From NCBI RefSeq assembly GCF_003325755.1, contig NZ_QORI02000001.1, positions 124,001 to 188,000 on the forward strand: a stretch of 64,000 nucleotides of DNA, in the 5' to 3' direction. The notes under the pieces are model-generated. The model was not told the origin of the DNA, searched no databases, and was given only the letters and a program-made list of their open reading frames with translations. The stretch's first letter is position 1, and each line of letters opens with the position of its first letter. Made by a program: the position numbers and the translations under genes. Below, piece by piece: positions 27,790 to 37,563 of the stretch. Source of the DNA: Pseudomonas sp. SST3. GTDB taxonomy: Bacteria > Pseudomonadota > Gammaproteobacteria > Pseudomonadales > Pseudomonadaceae.

Positions 27790-28209
27790 ATGCGACCTTT
27801 GACCATTGATCTTCACCGTCTGGAGTATGCACTGGACAACCGCGACGCCAGCGAGCATTACCTCGATCTGGAGTCAGGTGAAATCCGTGCAGTGTTCCCG
27901 GGCGAAACCGCGCCAGGCGTGGACGAAAAGTACGACGTACAGGACGATCGCTTTCTGCACATCGAGCCGCTCGGGCTCGCGCAATCGATCGCCATGCGCG
28001 AGGCGTTTCTGTTCACTCAGCACGACCCCAACGCTCATGCGGTATTGAGCGACGCCCTGCAGGGCCGCAAGCCGCTGCGAACCTTCGACTTCAAGCTGGA
28101 GGACTTTCCGGAGGTTCGTCAGGCCTGGCTGGATTACCAGGCCGTGCAATTGCGTGAGTACGCCATTAGCTGGCTGCATGAGAACGATCTGGAACCCTCG
28201 AAGCGCTGA
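27790..28209 (+). CDS. UPF0158 family protein
   Basis: The 139-residue protein matches the UPF0158 pattern: an acidic N-terminal module (DLHRLEYALDNRDASEHYLDLESGEIRAVFPGE), then FLHIEPLGLAQSIAMREAFLFTQHDP and a C-terminal helical part with LQGRKPLRTFDFKLEDFPEVRQAWLDYQAVQLREYAISWL. Function unknown. I start it at ATG 27790; the upstream in-frame extension has no family resemblance. The ribosome binding site is weak. Confidence 0.85.
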   Translation: MRPLTIDLHRLEYALDNRDASEHYLDLESGEIRAVFPGETAPGVDEKYDVQDDRFLHIEPLGLAQSIAMREAFLFTQHDPNAHAVLSDALQGRKPLRTFDFKLEDFPEVRQAWLDYQAVQLREYAISWLHENDLEPSKR

Positions 28210-28229
28210 CCGCACCGCAGCGGGCCGTT

Positions 28230-28667
28230 TCAGCTTTCCAGAAGAAAGGTCACAGGCCCATCGTTCTGCAGATGCACCTGCATCTCGGCACCGAAGCGAC
28301 CGCAGGCAACCTGCGAATGCTGTCGGCGCGCCTGGGCGAGCAGGTAGTCATAGAGTTCTTCGCCGAGCTGCGGCGGCGCCGCGCTGGAAAAGCTGGGCCG
28401 AAGACCGCTGCCCGTATCGGCCGCCAGGGTGAACTGCGAGACCAGCAGCAGGCCGCCGCCGATATCGGTCACAGAGCGATTCATCTTGCCATGCTCGTCA
28501 CTGAATACCCGGTAGCGCAGCAGCTTGTGCAACAGCTTGTCGGTCCGGGTGCGGTCGTCGTCACGCTCGACGCCGACCAGCACCAGCAGGCCCTGGTCGA
28601 TGCTACCGACCACCTCGCCGGCCACCTCGACGCGCGCGTGCCGCACGCGCTGGATCAACGCTTTCAT
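28230..28667 (-). CDS. dtd: D-aminoacyl-tRNA deacylase
   Basis: The 145-residue enzyme removes D-amino acids (and glycine from tRNA-Ala) mis-loaded on tRNA. Landmarks are [34 protein letters not shown], the [23 protein letters not shown] active-site segment (SQFTL plus the cross-subunit Gly-cisPro motif variant), and [23 protein letters not shown] at the end. ATG at 28667 overlaps the pip stop by 3 bases, so it is the second gene of a pip-dtd operon. Confidence 0.96.
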   Translation of the reverse strand: MKALIQRVRHARVEVAGEVVGSIDQGLLVLVGVERDDDRTRTDKLLHKLLRYRVFSDEHGKMNRSVTDIGGGLLLVSQFTLAADTGSGLRPSFSSAAPPQLGEELYDYLLAQARRQHSQVACGRFGAEMQVHLQNDGPVTFLLES

Positions 28668-29638
28668 CAGGCTTCTTCGGGCGGCAGATCGAGCAGGCGC
28701 TTGGCCACGTCCGCGGCGGCGCGCACCAGAGCGTCGCATATGCCGGGTTCCGAGGCAGAATGGCCGGCCTCGCGGATGATCTGTAGTTCGCTGTTGGACC
28801 ACGCCTCGTGCAGCTCCCATGCGTTGTCCAGCGGGCAGATCACGTCATAGCGCCCATGCACGATGATGCCCGGCAGATGAGCGATCTTGTGCATATTGCG
28901 CAGCAACTGGTCGGGCTCGAGAAACGCCCCATTGACGAAGTAATGGCACTCGATACGCGCCATCGCCAGCGCCCTATGGGTATCGGAGAAGCGATCGACC
29001 ACCTGGGTATTGGGCCGCAACGTGGCGGTGCGACCTTCCCAACAGGACCAGGCCTTGGCGGCATGCATCTGAGCGATCTGATCGGTACCGGTCAGGCGCT
29101 TGTAATAGGCCTGCATGAGATCACCCCGTTCTTCTGGCGGGATCGGCGAGAGAAAGTCCTGCCAGTAGTCGGGGAAAAGCCGGCTGGCGCCTTCCTGGTA
29201 AAACCAGGAGAACTCCTGCGGCCGGCAGAGAAAGATGCCGCGCAGAATCAGCGCATGAACATGTTCGGGAAATGCCTGAGCATAGGCCAGTGACAGCGTT
29301 GAGCCCCAGGAACCACCGAACAACACCCATTTATCGACGCTGAGATGCTGACGAATGTGCTCCATATCGGCGATAAGGTGCGCGGTGGTGTTATTTTCCA
29401 GGCTCGCGTGTGGGGTGGAGCGGCCACAGCCCCGCTGATCGAAGGTGATGATGCGGTACAGGTTGGGATCGAAGAAGCGCCGGCTCAGCGCATCACAGCC
29501 ACCACCCGGCCCGCCATGCACAAACACCACAGGCAGGCCCTCCGGCGACCCACTCTCGTCGACATAAAGCACATGCGGCGCTTCGACCGCCAGCTCATGC
29601 CGGGCGTAGGGTTTGATCTCCGGATACAAGGTCTGCAT
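28667..29638 (-). CDS. pip: Prolyl aminopeptidase (proline iminopeptidase)
   Basis: The 323-residue alpha/beta hydrolase releases N-terminal proline from peptides. The oxyanion HGGPGGG motif, the nucleophile elbow [13 protein letters not shown] (serine near residue 106), the catalytic aspartate in GRYDVICP and histidine in AGHSASEPG are all present. I use ATG 29638; the ATG 12 bases upstream provides GGAG at the right distance for this inner start. Proline released here could enter the same pool as proline from the hydroxyproline cluster downstream. Divergent from a lipoprotein gene. Confidence 0.95.
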   Translation of the reverse strand: MQTLYPEIKPYARHELAVEAPHVLYVDESGSPEGLPVVFVHGGPGGGCDALSRRFFDPNLYRIITFDQRGCGRSTPHASLENNTTAHLIADMEHIRQHLSVDKWVLFGGSWGSTLSLAYAQAFPEHVHALILRGIFLCRPQEFSWFYQEGASRLFPDYWQDFLSPIPPEERGDLMQAYYKRLTGTDQIAQMHAAKAWSCWEGRTATLRPNTQVVDRFSDTHRALAMARIECHYFVNGAFLEPDQLLRNMHKIAHLPGIIVHGRYDVICPLDNAWELHEAWSNSELQIIREAGHSASEPGICDALVRAAADVAKRLLDLPPEEA

Positions 29639-29713
29639 GGCACACTCCATGGTCGGTAGGTCGGGGACTTGCCTGACGTTTCCGGCATCATAACGAGGTT
29701 CGAGAGGTTCGGC

Positions 29714-30148
29714 ATGCCCCTATGGAAATTAGCCGCAGCTGCAGCGGCGGCGGTCACGCTGCTGCTGGTCGGTTGTGGCCGGGAGGATTCCCAGACGGCG
29801 TTGGAATCTGCAGCGCAATCGCTGCAGGACAGCATCGAGAACAAGGACAACGAGGAGCTGATGGCCATAATTCACCCCGAATTCAGCGCTAACCAGCGAC
29901 TCGATCGCGACTGGGTACAGCGCACAGCCGCGATGATGTTCCTGCGTCACGGCAATGTGGGCGTGATCGCCCTGAACCGCCAGAGCTGGATTGACCCAAC
30001 CTACCCCGACAAAGGCTACAGCGAGGCTCAGCTAGCCCTGACCGGCGCCGAGCGCTGGCTACCCCAACGCGTCGGCCATTATCACGTCAGGCTCGAGTGG
30101 TGGCGGGAGGACGGCGAATGGCTGTTGGCGCGATTGAATTGGGAGTAG
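29714..30148 (+). CDS. Small lipoprotein of unknown function
   Basis: The 144-residue protein starts with an alanine-rich hydrophobic leader ending in the lipobox LVGC21, so Cys21 should be acylated. The mature part is acidic then basic, with LQDSIENKDNEELMAIIHPEFSANQ and a C-terminal RLEWWREDGEWLLARLNWE. The overall plan suggests an NTF2-like fold, but this is only inferred from pattern. It is divergent from pip. I start it at ATG 29714 because the lipobox requires it. Confidence 0.7.
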   Translation: MPLWKLAAAAAAAVTLLLVGCGREDSQTALESAAQSLQDSIENKDNEELMAIIHPEFSANQRLDRDWVQRTAAMMFLRHGNVGVIALNRQSWIDPTYPDKGYSEAQLALTGAERWLPQRVGHYHVRLEWWREDGEWLLARLNWE

Positions 30149-30223
30149 CCGCAGCGCCACCGATCCGGGGAGAGAAGTGTGTCCAGTACGCCAGTCAGCA
30201 GGCGTAGCTCAGCCGGATAACGT

Positions 30224-30772
30224 TCAAGCCGACTCCGGTTTACCGCGCCAGATCAGCTCACTGACGTCATAGCCACGCTGACGCGCCTCGTCGAGCAATT
30301 TTTCGCGCGTCGCGGGGGCGACTTCGACTTCTCGCGACAGCAACCAGAGGTATTCGCGGTCCGGGCTTCCCACCAGCGCCACGCTGTAATCGTCGTCGAG
30401 GTAGAGAATCCAGTAGTGACCCTTGGTTAGCCCCGGAAAGAGATTGCTGAACCAGTTATCAAAACGAACCCAGAGCTTGTCGGTCTGCCCCGCCTGCTGG
30501 GGAAACGCTTCGCCCTGGACCTGTATCCATTCGCCGTCTTTGGTTTCGCAGCGATTGGTCACCGCCACTCGGCCATCGTCCTGCAACTGGTAGTTGGCCT
30601 GCGAACGCACGCAGTCGCGCTGGAAAAACATTGGCAGACGCGCCAGTTCATACCAGGTCCCCTGGTAGCGTTGCAGGTCGACCTGCCCGACCGTCTCGGG
30701 CGCTTGGCGGTCACCCGAGCGTGCACATCCGGCAATCAACAGTACGCAGCACAGCGTTGTGATCAAACGCAT
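30224..30772 (-). CDS. blc: Lipocalin family lipoprotein (Blc-like)
   Basis: The 182-residue outer-membrane lipocalin has a lipobox LIAGC16 and the lipocalin signature YQGTWYELARLPMFFQRDC near residue 36. The second structurally conserved region is TKGHYWILYLDDDYSVALVGSPDREYLWLLSR, and the C-terminus has ELIWR as in bacterial Blc proteins. It likely binds fatty acids or lysophospholipids in envelope stress. It precedes the BamE-like lipoprotein gene on the same strand in genome order, separated by 12 bases. Confidence 0.92.
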   Translation of the reverse strand: MRLITTLCCVLLIAGCARSGDRQAPETVGQVDLQRYQGTWYELARLPMFFQRDCVRSQANYQLQDDGRVAVTNRCETKDGEWIQVQGEAFPQQAGQTDKLWVRFDNWFSNLFPGLTKGHYWILYLDDDYSVALVGSPDREYLWLLSREVEVAPATREKLLDEARQRGYDVSELIWRGKPESA

Positions 30773-30784
30773 CTGGAGCCCTCC

Positions 30785-31039
30785 TCATTTCAGACCTTGG
30801 CCAGAGAACATCATAACTTTGTCGCCGGCAAACTGAATGCTGATGAAACGGTTTTTCTGCCCCCAGGTGCAGCTGGACATGCCCAGCGCGCCGGCGCATT
30901 CGCCCGGCTTGCCGAGCAGTTTTTCGACCTCCGCGCGCGACATGCCGGCCTGCAACTTTGCGAAATTCTCCTGAGTGACCGGGCTGCAGGCAGCGAGCAG
31001 AACGACGACGATGACCAACGATAGATGACGCAGCGACAT
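30785..31039 (-). CDS. Small BamE/SmpA-like lipoprotein
   Basis: The 84-residue lipoprotein has the lipobox LLAAC18 after MSLRHLSLVIVVV. The mature part FAKLQAGMSRAEVEKLLGKPGECAGALGMSSCTWG matches the SmpA/OmlA domain start used in BamE-like proteins, with two extra cysteines that may pair. ATG 31039 is preceded by AAGGAACCTGTC. It is upstream of blc on the same strand with a 12-base gap, so they probably form an operon of two lipoproteins. Confidence 0.8.
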   Translation of the reverse strand: MSLRHLSLVIVVVLLAACSPVTQENFAKLQAGMSRAEVEKLLGKPGECAGALGMSSCTWGQKNRFISIQFAGDKVMMFSGQGLK

Positions 31040-31130
31040 GACAGGTTCCTTGGGTTGGTCGGTGCTGGCCCTGCTTGGCCGCGCCTCAAAAAGGTCTGGA
31101 GCAACGAGCCGTGAGCGTACCCGCCGCCGA

Positions 31131-31733
31131 CTAGAAGCGCGAGCCGGGCGTGGCCAGAAATGCCTGCTCGGCCTCAGTGGCTTCCCGACCGAGTACTTCG
31201 TTGCGATGGGGAAAACGACCGAACCTGGCAATCACGTCACGATGGCGCTCTGCAAAGTCGAGGAAGCCGTCAAATAGCGGCTGTTCCTCGGGCGCGACAA
31301 GTCCGTGGAGCAGCTGGAACTGCGCAACGGCCTGTTCCTGTACTTGCAGGTTTTCCGCATGTTCGAGCACCAGATAGATGAACACACGCTGAATCGGGGC
31401 GAGCAACACATCCCCGCCGTGCGCCATGCCATCGCGAACCAGCTGCAGAGCGCGCTGGTCACCCGCGAAGGCCTGCGGGGTCCCGCGATAGATCATGCGC
31501 GGCAGCTGATCGAGCAACAGTACCAGCGCCAGCCAGCCATGGGGCGACTCAGTCCAGTCGCTCAGCCCGCCCTCCAAGGCCTGGCCGGTCAGATCGCCGA
31601 AGCGGGCACGGGCTTCGGCGTCCTGTTCAGGCTTGTAGCCGAACCATAGCCCTTGCTTGTCCTTGGCGATCTCATTGGCGGTGGCGCCCTCGCCAAACCA
31701 CCATGTCAGCAACTCCAGCCAGGGCCCCTGCAT
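31131..31733 (-). CDS. DUF924 family protein
   Basis: The 200-residue, mostly helical protein matches DUF924: LELLTWWFGEG at the N-terminus, LVLLLDQLPRMIYRGTPQAFAGDQRAL in the middle, and DFAERHRDVIARFGRFPHRNEVLGREATEAEQAFL near the C-terminus. The family is TPR-like and of unknown function. It starts only three bases after the fbp stop, so it is cotranscribed with fbp. Confidence 0.92.
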   Translation of the reverse strand: MQGPWLELLTWWFGEGATANEIAKDKQGLWFGYKPEQDAEARARFGDLTGQALEGGLSDWTESPHGWLALVLLLDQLPRMIYRGTPQAFAGDQRALQLVRDGMAHGGDVLLAPIQRVFIYLVLEHAENLQVQEQAVAQFQLLHGLVAPEEQPLFDGFLDFAERHRDVIARFGRFPHRNEVLGREATEAEQAFLATPGSRF

Positions 31734-31736
31734 CGG

Positions 31737-32747
31737 TCAGCCCTGGTGGTAGCCGGTGACGCGCTCGACTTCTTCCTTAGAGCCGAGGAAGACCGGTACG
31801 CGCTGGTGCAGCGATTCGGGTTGTACGTCGAGAATACGCTGAGTCCCGGTGGTTGCCGCTCCGCCGGCCTGCTCGATGATGAATGACATCGGGTTGGCTT
31901 CGTACATCAAGCGCAGCTTGCCGGCCTTGCCCGGCTCGCGGGCATCGCGTGGGTACATGAACATGCCGCCGCGGGTGAGGATGCGGTGTACGTCGGCCAC
32001 CATCGAGGCGATCCAGCGCATGTTGTAATTCTTGTTAAGCGGGCCTTCGGTGCCGGCCAGCAGCTCGCTGACGTAACGCTGCACCGGTGCTTCCCAGTGG
32101 CGCTGGTTGGACATGTTGATAGCGAACTCAGCGGTACTTTCCGGTACTCGGATGTTTTCATGGGTCAGCACGAAGCTGCCCAGTTCCCGATCCAGCGTGA
32201 AGCCCATGACGCCATTGCCCAGCGTCAGCATCAACATGGTCTGCGGTCCGTAGATCGCATAACCGGCGGCTACCTGCTTGGTGCCGGGCTGAAGGAAGGC
32301 CTCCTCGCCGAGCGCATCATTCTGACTGAAGCATTCGCCTGGGCAACGCAGCACGGAGAAGATAGTGCCAACCGAGACGTTGACATCGATGTTGCTGGAG
32401 CCGTCCAGCGGATCGAAGACCAGCAGGTAGGCGCCTTTCGGGTACTTGCCCGGAATCTGATAGGCGTTATCCATTTCTTCCGACGCCATGCCGGCCAGAT
32501 GGCCGCCCCATTCGTTGGCTTCGAGCAGGATTTCGTTGGAAAGAACGTCGAGCTTCTTCTGCACTTCGCCCTGGATGTTCTCGCTATCGGCGCTGCCGAG
32601 CACACCGCCCAGCGCGCCCTTGGAGACGGCGTGGCTGATCTCCTTGCACGCTCGAGCCACTACCTCGATAAGGAACCGCAGATCTGCAGGGGTGTTGTTG
32701 CTGCGGGTCTGCTCGATCAGGTAGCGACTCAGGGTTACGCGTGACAT
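31737..32747 (-). CDS. fbp: Class I fructose-1,6-bisphosphatase
   Basis: The 336-residue gluconeogenic enzyme has the metal-binding signature [23 protein letters not shown] and the EEMDNAYQ segment, and a C-terminal SNQRHW...[34 protein letters not shown] region. It removes phosphate from fructose-1,6-bisphosphate. The gene is followed by DUF924 and preceded by a 208-base gap to the glgP stop. Confidence 0.98.
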   Translation of the reverse strand: MSRVTLSRYLIEQTRSNNTPADLRFLIEVVARACKEISHAVSKGALGGVLGSADSENIQGEVQKKLDVLSNEILLEANEWGGHLAGMASEEMDNAYQIPGKYPKGAYLLVFDPLDGSSNIDVNVSVGTIFSVLRCPGECFSQNDALGEEAFLQPGTKQVAAGYAIYGPQTMLMLTLGNGVMGFTLDRELGSFVLTHENIRVPESTAEFAINMSNQRHWEAPVQRYVSELLAGTEGPLNKNYNMRWIASMVADVHRILTRGGMFMYPRDAREPGKAGKLRLMYEANPMSFIIEQAGGAATTGTQRILDVQPESLHQRVPVFLGSKEEVERVTGYHQG

Positions 32748-32856
32748 GAAATGACTCCGGAGGATGGATAAACCCGCGCAGTTTAGCAGGCCATGGGGAA
32801 ACTAACCCTCCCTCAGACCCGTCCAGGGGCCGCAGAGTTCAGCGCAACGGCAAAGT

Positions 32857-32881
32857 GCCGGTAGCGTATTTCACTACCGGC
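32857..32881 (-). terminator. Hairpin after glgP
   Basis: GCCGGTAG (32857-32864) pairs with CTACCGGC (32874-32881) over a 9-base loop, about 75 bases past the glgP stop on the minus strand. No T-run follows, so the terminator call is tentative. Confidence 0.4.
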
Positions 32882-32955
32882 TCTGGATGGGCCTTGCAGG
32901 TCGAGTCGATCGCCCTGCAGCCTGTCGCAGGTTACAGAGCGACTTGATCGATGCA

Positions 32956-35415
32956 TCAGAGCACCTTCCAGATCTCCTCGGCGTATTCACGGATAGTCCG
33001 GTCCGAGGAGAACCAGCCGGTGCGGGCGGTGTTCAACACGGCGGAACGCCACCAGCTGTCGGCGTCACGCCAGCGTGCCTCGACCTCCAGCTGCGCTTGC
33101 CAATACGCCTCGAAGTCGGCGCAGACCATGAAGGTGTCGTGCCACTTGAGACCATCGATCAAGGCCGTGTAGCGCGATGGATCATCCGCCGAGAAAGCGC
33201 CATTGCGAATCGCCATCAGCACTTCATTAAGCCGTGGTGAATCGATGATGGTGGCCTCGGCGTTATATTCATTGGCCTGCTTGCGCGCCTCGACCTCCTG
33301 GGCGGTCATGCCAAATATGAACATGTGCTCGGCACCGATCTGGTCGCACATTTCGACGTTGGCGCCGTCGAGCGTGCCGATCGTAAGCGCACCATTGAGG
33401 GCGAACTTCATGTTGCTGGTGCCCGAGGCCTCGAGCCCTGCGGTAGATATCTGCTCGGACAAATCAGCGGCCGGGATAATGCGTTCGGCCAGGCTGACGT
33501 TGTAGTTAGGCAGAAACACAACTTTGAGCAGGCCGCGCACCGTCGGGTCATCATTGATGGTGCGCGCGATGTCGTTGGTCAGTTTGATGATCAGTTTGGC
33601 CGTGTGGTAGCTGGCCGCCGCCTTACCCGCAAATATCTTCACCCGCGGCACCCAATGGCAGCCCGGATCGGAGCGAATCGCCTGATACAGCGCCACGGTG
33701 TGCAGCAGATTGAGCAGCTGCCGCTTGTATTCATGAATGCGTTTGACGTGCACGTCGAACAGCGCGTTCGGATCGAGGCTGATGCCCAGTCGCTCCTGGA
33801 TCATGCGAGCCAGAAGCTGCTTATTGTCCAATCGCTGAGCGGCGAATCGGGCGCGGAAATCCGGCTGATCGGCGAAAGGCTCCAGCTGGCGCAGCATGGT
33901 TTCCGGCGCGTCGAGCAGCTCGTCACCAACGTGTTCAACCAGCAATCGGGTCAGCTGGGGATTGGACTGGTACAGCCAGCGGCGGAAGGTGATGCCGTTG
34001 GTCTTGTTGCTGATGCGTTTGGGATACAGCGCATGCAGGTCGGTGAAGACTGTTTCGCGCATCAGCCCGGTATGCAGCGCCGACACGCCGTTGATGCAGT
34101 GCGAACCGAGGAACGCCAGATTGCCCATGCGCACCCGACGGCCATGACCTTCCTCGATCAGCGATACCGAGCGCAGCAGATCGACGTCATGCACGCCGCG
34201 TTCGCGCAGCGCATCGAGATGCTGCGCATTGATCAGGTAGATGATCTGCATGTGGCGCGGCAACAACCGCTCCATCAACCCCACGGGCCAGGTCTCCAAG
34301 GCCTCCGGCAGCAATGTGTGGTTGGTATAAGACAGGGTGCCGACGGTGAGCTCCCAGGCCTTTCGCCAGGGAATGTCGTGTACGTCAACCAACAGTCGCA
34401 TCAGCTCCGCTACGGCGATCGCCGGGTGGGTGTCGTTGAGCTGGATGGCGGCGAACTCCGGCAGGTTCAGTAGCGTGCCACGCTGATCCAGGTGCCGCCG
34501 TATCAGGTCCTGCAGCGAGGCGGCGACGAAAAAGTATTCCTGACGCAGCCGGAGCTCCTGACCGGCTTCGGTGCTGTCGGCCGGATACAGCACCCGCGAG
34601 ATGCTTTCGGCGCGGGCTTCCTCCGCGACCGCACCGATATGGTCGCCAGCGTTGAAGCGTTCCAGATGGAAATCCGCCTCGGCGCGGGCACGCCACAGCC
34701 GCAGCGTATTCACACTCGCTCCGCGCCAGCCGACCACCGGTGTGTCGTAAGCAATGGCGCGCACGCCTTCGGCCCAATGCCAGAAGTGCTTGGGCTGCTC
34801 TTGCCCGGCGGCGTCGTGCGGCATGGCCGTGACGCTACCTCCGAAACCGATCAGATAGCTGACCTCGGGGCGTTCAAATTCCCAGGGGTTGCCGAAATTC
34901 AGCCAGGTTTCGGTCTGTTCATGTTGCCAGCCGTCGACGATGGCCTGGCGAAAAAGCCCGTGATCGTAGCGAATCCCGTAGCCATGGGCGGCGATACCCA
35001 ACGTCGCCATGCTTTCCATGAAGCAGGCCGCCAGGCGACCCAGGCCGCCATTGCCCAGCGCCGCGTCCGGTTCGGTCAGGCGAATGCGCTCGAAGTCCAC
35101 ATCGACCTCAGCCAGCGCCTGGCGGGCAGTGTCCAGCAGCCCCAGGTTACTCAAACTATCGGTGAGCAGCCGACCGATGAGAAATTCCAGCGAGAGGTAA
35201 TACACGCGCTTCTTACCCTCGCGGTAACCCTCACGCGTGCGGTCCATCCACTGGTCGATCATACGGTCGCGAGTGGCCAGCGCCACCGCCTCGAACCAGT
35301 CATGGTCGGAAGCATGTTCCGGGTCCTTGCCGATCGAGTAGGTCAGTTTGCTGATGATCGCGTTGCGGAAGGCCGTGACTTCATCGGCATTGGGGACAGT
35401 CGACTCTTGCGTCAT
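32956..35415 (-). CDS. glgP: Glycogen/maltodextrin phosphorylase
   Basis: The 819-residue GT35 enzyme releases glucose-1-phosphate from alpha-1,4-glucans. Visible features are YYLSLEFLIGRLL, the NGGLGRLAACFMESMATL segment, the pyridoxal-phosphate lysine context in EASGTSNMKFALNGALTIGTLDGANVE (lysine near residue 658), and VHVKRIHEYKRQLLNLLH. No other glycogen genes are in the window. Together with fbp and zwf it shows an active hexose-phosphate and storage-glucan metabolism. Confidence 0.97.
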   Translation of the reverse strand: MTQESTVPNADEVTAFRNAIISKLTYSIGKDPEHASDHDWFEAVALATRDRMIDQWMDRTREGYREGKKRVYYLSLEFLIGRLLTDSLSNLGLLDTARQALAEVDVDFERIRLTEPDAALGNGGLGRLAACFMESMATLGIAAHGYGIRYDHGLFRQAIVDGWQHEQTETWLNFGNPWEFERPEVSYLIGFGGSVTAMPHDAAGQEQPKHFWHWAEGVRAIAYDTPVVGWRGASVNTLRLWRARAEADFHLERFNAGDHIGAVAEEARAESISRVLYPADSTEAGQELRLRQEYFFVAASLQDLIRRHLDQRGTLLNLPEFAAIQLNDTHPAIAVAELMRLLVDVHDIPWRKAWELTVGTLSYTNHTLLPEALETWPVGLMERLLPRHMQIIYLINAQHLDALRERGVHDVDLLRSVSLIEEGHGRRVRMGNLAFLGSHCINGVSALHTGLMRETVFTDLHALYPKRISNKTNGITFRRWLYQSNPQLTRLLVEHVGDELLDAPETMLRQLEPFADQPDFRARFAAQRLDNKQLLARMIQERLGISLDPNALFDVHVKRIHEYKRQLLNLLHTVALYQAIRSDPGCHWVPRVKIFAGKAAASYHTAKLIIKLTNDIARTINDDPTVRGLLKVVFLPNYNVSLAERIIPAADLSEQISTAGLEASGTSNMKFALNGALTIGTLDGANVEMCDQIGAEHMFIFGMTAQEVEARKQANEYNAEATIIDSPRLNEVLMAIRNGAFSADDPSRYTALIDGLKWHDTFMVCADFEAYWQAQLEVEARWRDADSWWRSAVLNTARTGWFSSDRTIREYAEEIWKVL

Positions 35416-35579
35416 GGGCAGACCTCATGGAGCTAGGGAGTGAGAATGCGTTCATGGCAGCACCCGGCTGCCTCGCAAAGGGCAATGCAGACAGGCTTGC
35501 AGGTTTCGGCCGAGTCTGCGCGACCGCCTGTCCGTGGTTCGACTCGTCGGATTCGCTGGAAATTCCACCCGCGGTCGTT

Positions 35580-36017
35580 ATGATCGCGCGCCGCCATTAC
35601 CGAAACCGCCGCCATGAAGACCCGCTTTATTGCTCTGCCGACCCCGACCACCTGGAAACCTGGGCGCGCTACGGCAATGGCCTGTGCGGCGATTGCCAAG
35701 CGACCTGCTGCACTTTGCCGGTCGAGGTACGCATCGATGACCTGATCCGCCTGGAGGTGGTCGATGCTTCGAGCGCGATGAGCCCGCGAAGCAGGTCGCA
35801 AAGCGCCTGAGCAAAGCCGGCATCATTGGGCACTTCAATCAGAAGCCCGGGATCTTCACCCTGGCCCGCATGGCCGATGGCGACTGCCTCTACCTTAGAT
35901 CGCCAGACCCGCTTGTGCACGGTGTACGCCAAACGACCCGACACCTGCCGCAATCATCCGAGGATCGGCCCACGCCCCGGTTACTGCGCCTACCAGCAGA
36001 AAACTGTCGTTCGCTAA
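35580..36017 (+). pseudogene. YkgJ-family cysteine cluster protein, frame broken
   Basis: Pieces of one conserved protein appear in successive frames: LETWARYGNGLCGDCQATCCTLPVEVRIDDLIRLEVVDA, then FERDEPAKQVAKRLSKAGIIGHFNQKPGIFTLARMADGDCLYL, then DRQTRLCTVYAKRPDTCRNHPRIGPRPGYCAYQQ. Together they carry the zinc or Fe-S cysteine clusters of the family. The shifts are a lost base after 35767 and an extra A at 35897. If the true start is ATG 35614 (MKTRFIA), another base is lost after 35633; an alternative start at 35580 avoids that one. It is either decaying or carries sequencing errors. Confidence 0.75.
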
Positions 36018-36149
36018 AGCGCTGGATCGAACCGCCGAACGGCGTCCGGGAAGCCGCAAAAAAGCGCGCGTGGAAACTGGCAATCTCGTGACTCAGCAGT
36101 CATGCTTGACGTCTGCCTGTATCTGCAAACGTTTAGGAATCCGCCCGGC

Positions 36150-36602
36150 ATGAGCCGCGATAGCCGCTATCTGGAAGCCATCCTGCATCACGACATCCCA
36201 CTGACCCGGGCGATGGGCCTGCGTGTCGAGCAGTGGGAAAACCACGAGCTGCGCTTGAAAGTGCCGCTGCAAGCGAACATCAACCACAAGAGCAGCATGT
36301 TTGGCGGCAGCCTGTATTGCGCGTCGGTACTGGCTGGTTGGGGTTGGTTGCACCTGCGCCTGCGCGAGGCCGGGATCGACGACGGTCACATCGTCATTCA
36401 CGAGGGGCAGATCGACTATCCGCTACCCGTCGTGGACGATGCCACCGCCATCTGTTCCGCGCCGAGCGACGAGGCCTGGAATCGCTTCGAGACCATCTAT
36501 CGCCGTCGTGGCCGTTCACGCCTCACGCTGAACAGTCGGATCCTCGCCGCCGACGGCCGCGATGCCGTGCGTTTCACCGGTCAGTTCGTGCTGCATAAGT
36601 AG
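36150..36602 (+). CDS. Hotdog-fold thioesterase (YiiD C-terminal-like)
   Basis: The 150-residue protein matches the putative thioesterase domain: LHHDIPLTRAMGLRVEQWENHELRLKVPLQANINHKSSMFGGSLYCASVLAGWGW, with the hotdog helix beginning at NINHKSSMFGGS. The C-terminal strand RGRSRLTLNSRILAADGRDAVRFTGQFVL completes the fold. It would hydrolyse an acyl-CoA or acyl-ACP; the substrate is unknown. ATG 36150 follows AGGAATCCGCCCGGC; an earlier ATG at 36102 is less consistent with the family. Confidence 0.85.
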   Translation: MSRDSRYLEAILHHDIPLTRAMGLRVEQWENHELRLKVPLQANINHKSSMFGGSLYCASVLAGWGWLHLRLREAGIDDGHIVIHEGQIDYPLPVVDDATAICSAPSDEAWNRFETIYRRRGRSRLTLNSRILAADGRDAVRFTGQFVLHK

Positions 36603-36741
36603 CGCCAGACGAGATCCGTTCCACACCGTCGACCGTCCGGCCGACAACCTGCTTTGGCGTTCGCGCGGCGATGCCGCCTATGGCCAGTGGGTCGATCGCC
36701 GGACCGCAAGGCGCCCTAACGGCACCTTGCTTGAACACCTC

Positions 36742-37436
36742 TCAAACGTAGCGCGACTTGGGCGTGGCCATCGGCAACGGACCGTCGCCGATCAGACGGA
36801 ACTCACCGCGTGCTGCATCGTACGCCCGGATCTCGCTGGTGCCGATGTTGTACACCCAGCCATGAATGAACAGCTGACCGCTGGCGAGCCGCGCCGCCAC
36901 AGACGGATGGGTGCGCAGGTGATCGAGTTGAGCCAGCACGTTTTCCTCGGTGAGAATGCCCAGGGTGTTGTGGTCGGCGCAGCCGCAATTTTCTTCCACC
37001 ACCGTACGAGCCACCTCGCATGCCGCAGCCAGGTCTTGACGGTCGGCATGCCATCCAGGCTGGCCGGGTTCAACACCGCCTTCATCGCCCCGCAATCGGA
37101 ATGGCCGCACACGATGATGTGGTGAACGCCAAGCGCCATCACGGCGAACTCGATGGCAGTCGACACGCCGCCGTTCATGATTCCGTAGGGCGGCACGATG
37201 TTGCCGACGTTACGCGTGACGAACAAATCACCTGGCGAACTCTGAGTGATCAGCTCCGGCAGGATGCGTGAATCTGCGCAGGTGATGAACATGGCACGCG
37301 GCGTCTGCTCGTGGGCCAGCTTACTGAACAACTCGCGCTGCTCAGGGTAGACCTCTTCACGGAACTGCATGACCCCCGCGATGAGATTGTCGAGCGCCTC
37401 CTGCGCTGTTTCGGTCGTTTTGTCTTCGAGACTCAT
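36742..37436 (-). pseudogene. Beta-carbonic anhydrase with one frameshift
   Basis: The N-terminal frame (from ATG 37436) holds the full zinc site: CADSRILPEL and HIIVCGHSDCGAMKAVLNPASLDGMPTVKTWLRHA. The protein then continues in the next frame as EVARTVVEENCGCADHNTLGILTEENVLAQLDHLRTHPSVAARLASGQLFIHGWVYNIGTSEIRAYDAARGEF, the normal C-terminal half. One base is missing near 37017-37019, where the expected GCN-GAG reads GC-GAG. If the shift is real the enzyme is truncated; if it is a base-calling error this is an intact carbonic anhydrase of about 230 residues beside a bicarbonate transporter. Confidence 0.85.
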
Positions 37437-37477
37437 AACGCGATCTCTCTAGTGGTTGGATAGGTTCGACGGTGCAC

Positions 37478-37491
37478 GCCGAGCGCTCGGC
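37478..37491. repeat. Perfect 14-bp palindrome between glsB and the carbonic anhydrase gene
   Basis: GCCGAGCGCTCGGC is its own reverse complement, extended imperfectly by GGTGC and GCACC. It lies about 40 bases upstream of the carbonic anhydrase start and 70 bases after the glutaminase stop on the same strand; it could be a terminator stem or an operator. A second small hairpin (GGGGC/GCCCC) is at 37522-37534. Confidence 0.45.
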
Positions 37492-37563
37492 ACCGCGAAG
37501 ATGTGACAGGCGGTAACGAAAGGGGCTGCGCCCCGTGTGGCAGCCGGGCCTCCCGAGTCATCC

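Noticed and set aside
30171..30205. A tRNA-like start, GGCGTAGCTCAGCC
   Set aside because: There is no complete cloverleaf, acceptor stem or anticodon arm after it.
36603..36741. A coding-looking stretch after the thioesterase (RDPFHTVDRPADNLLW...)
   Set aside because: It lacks a start and a recognisable family, and could be chance in GC-rich DNA.
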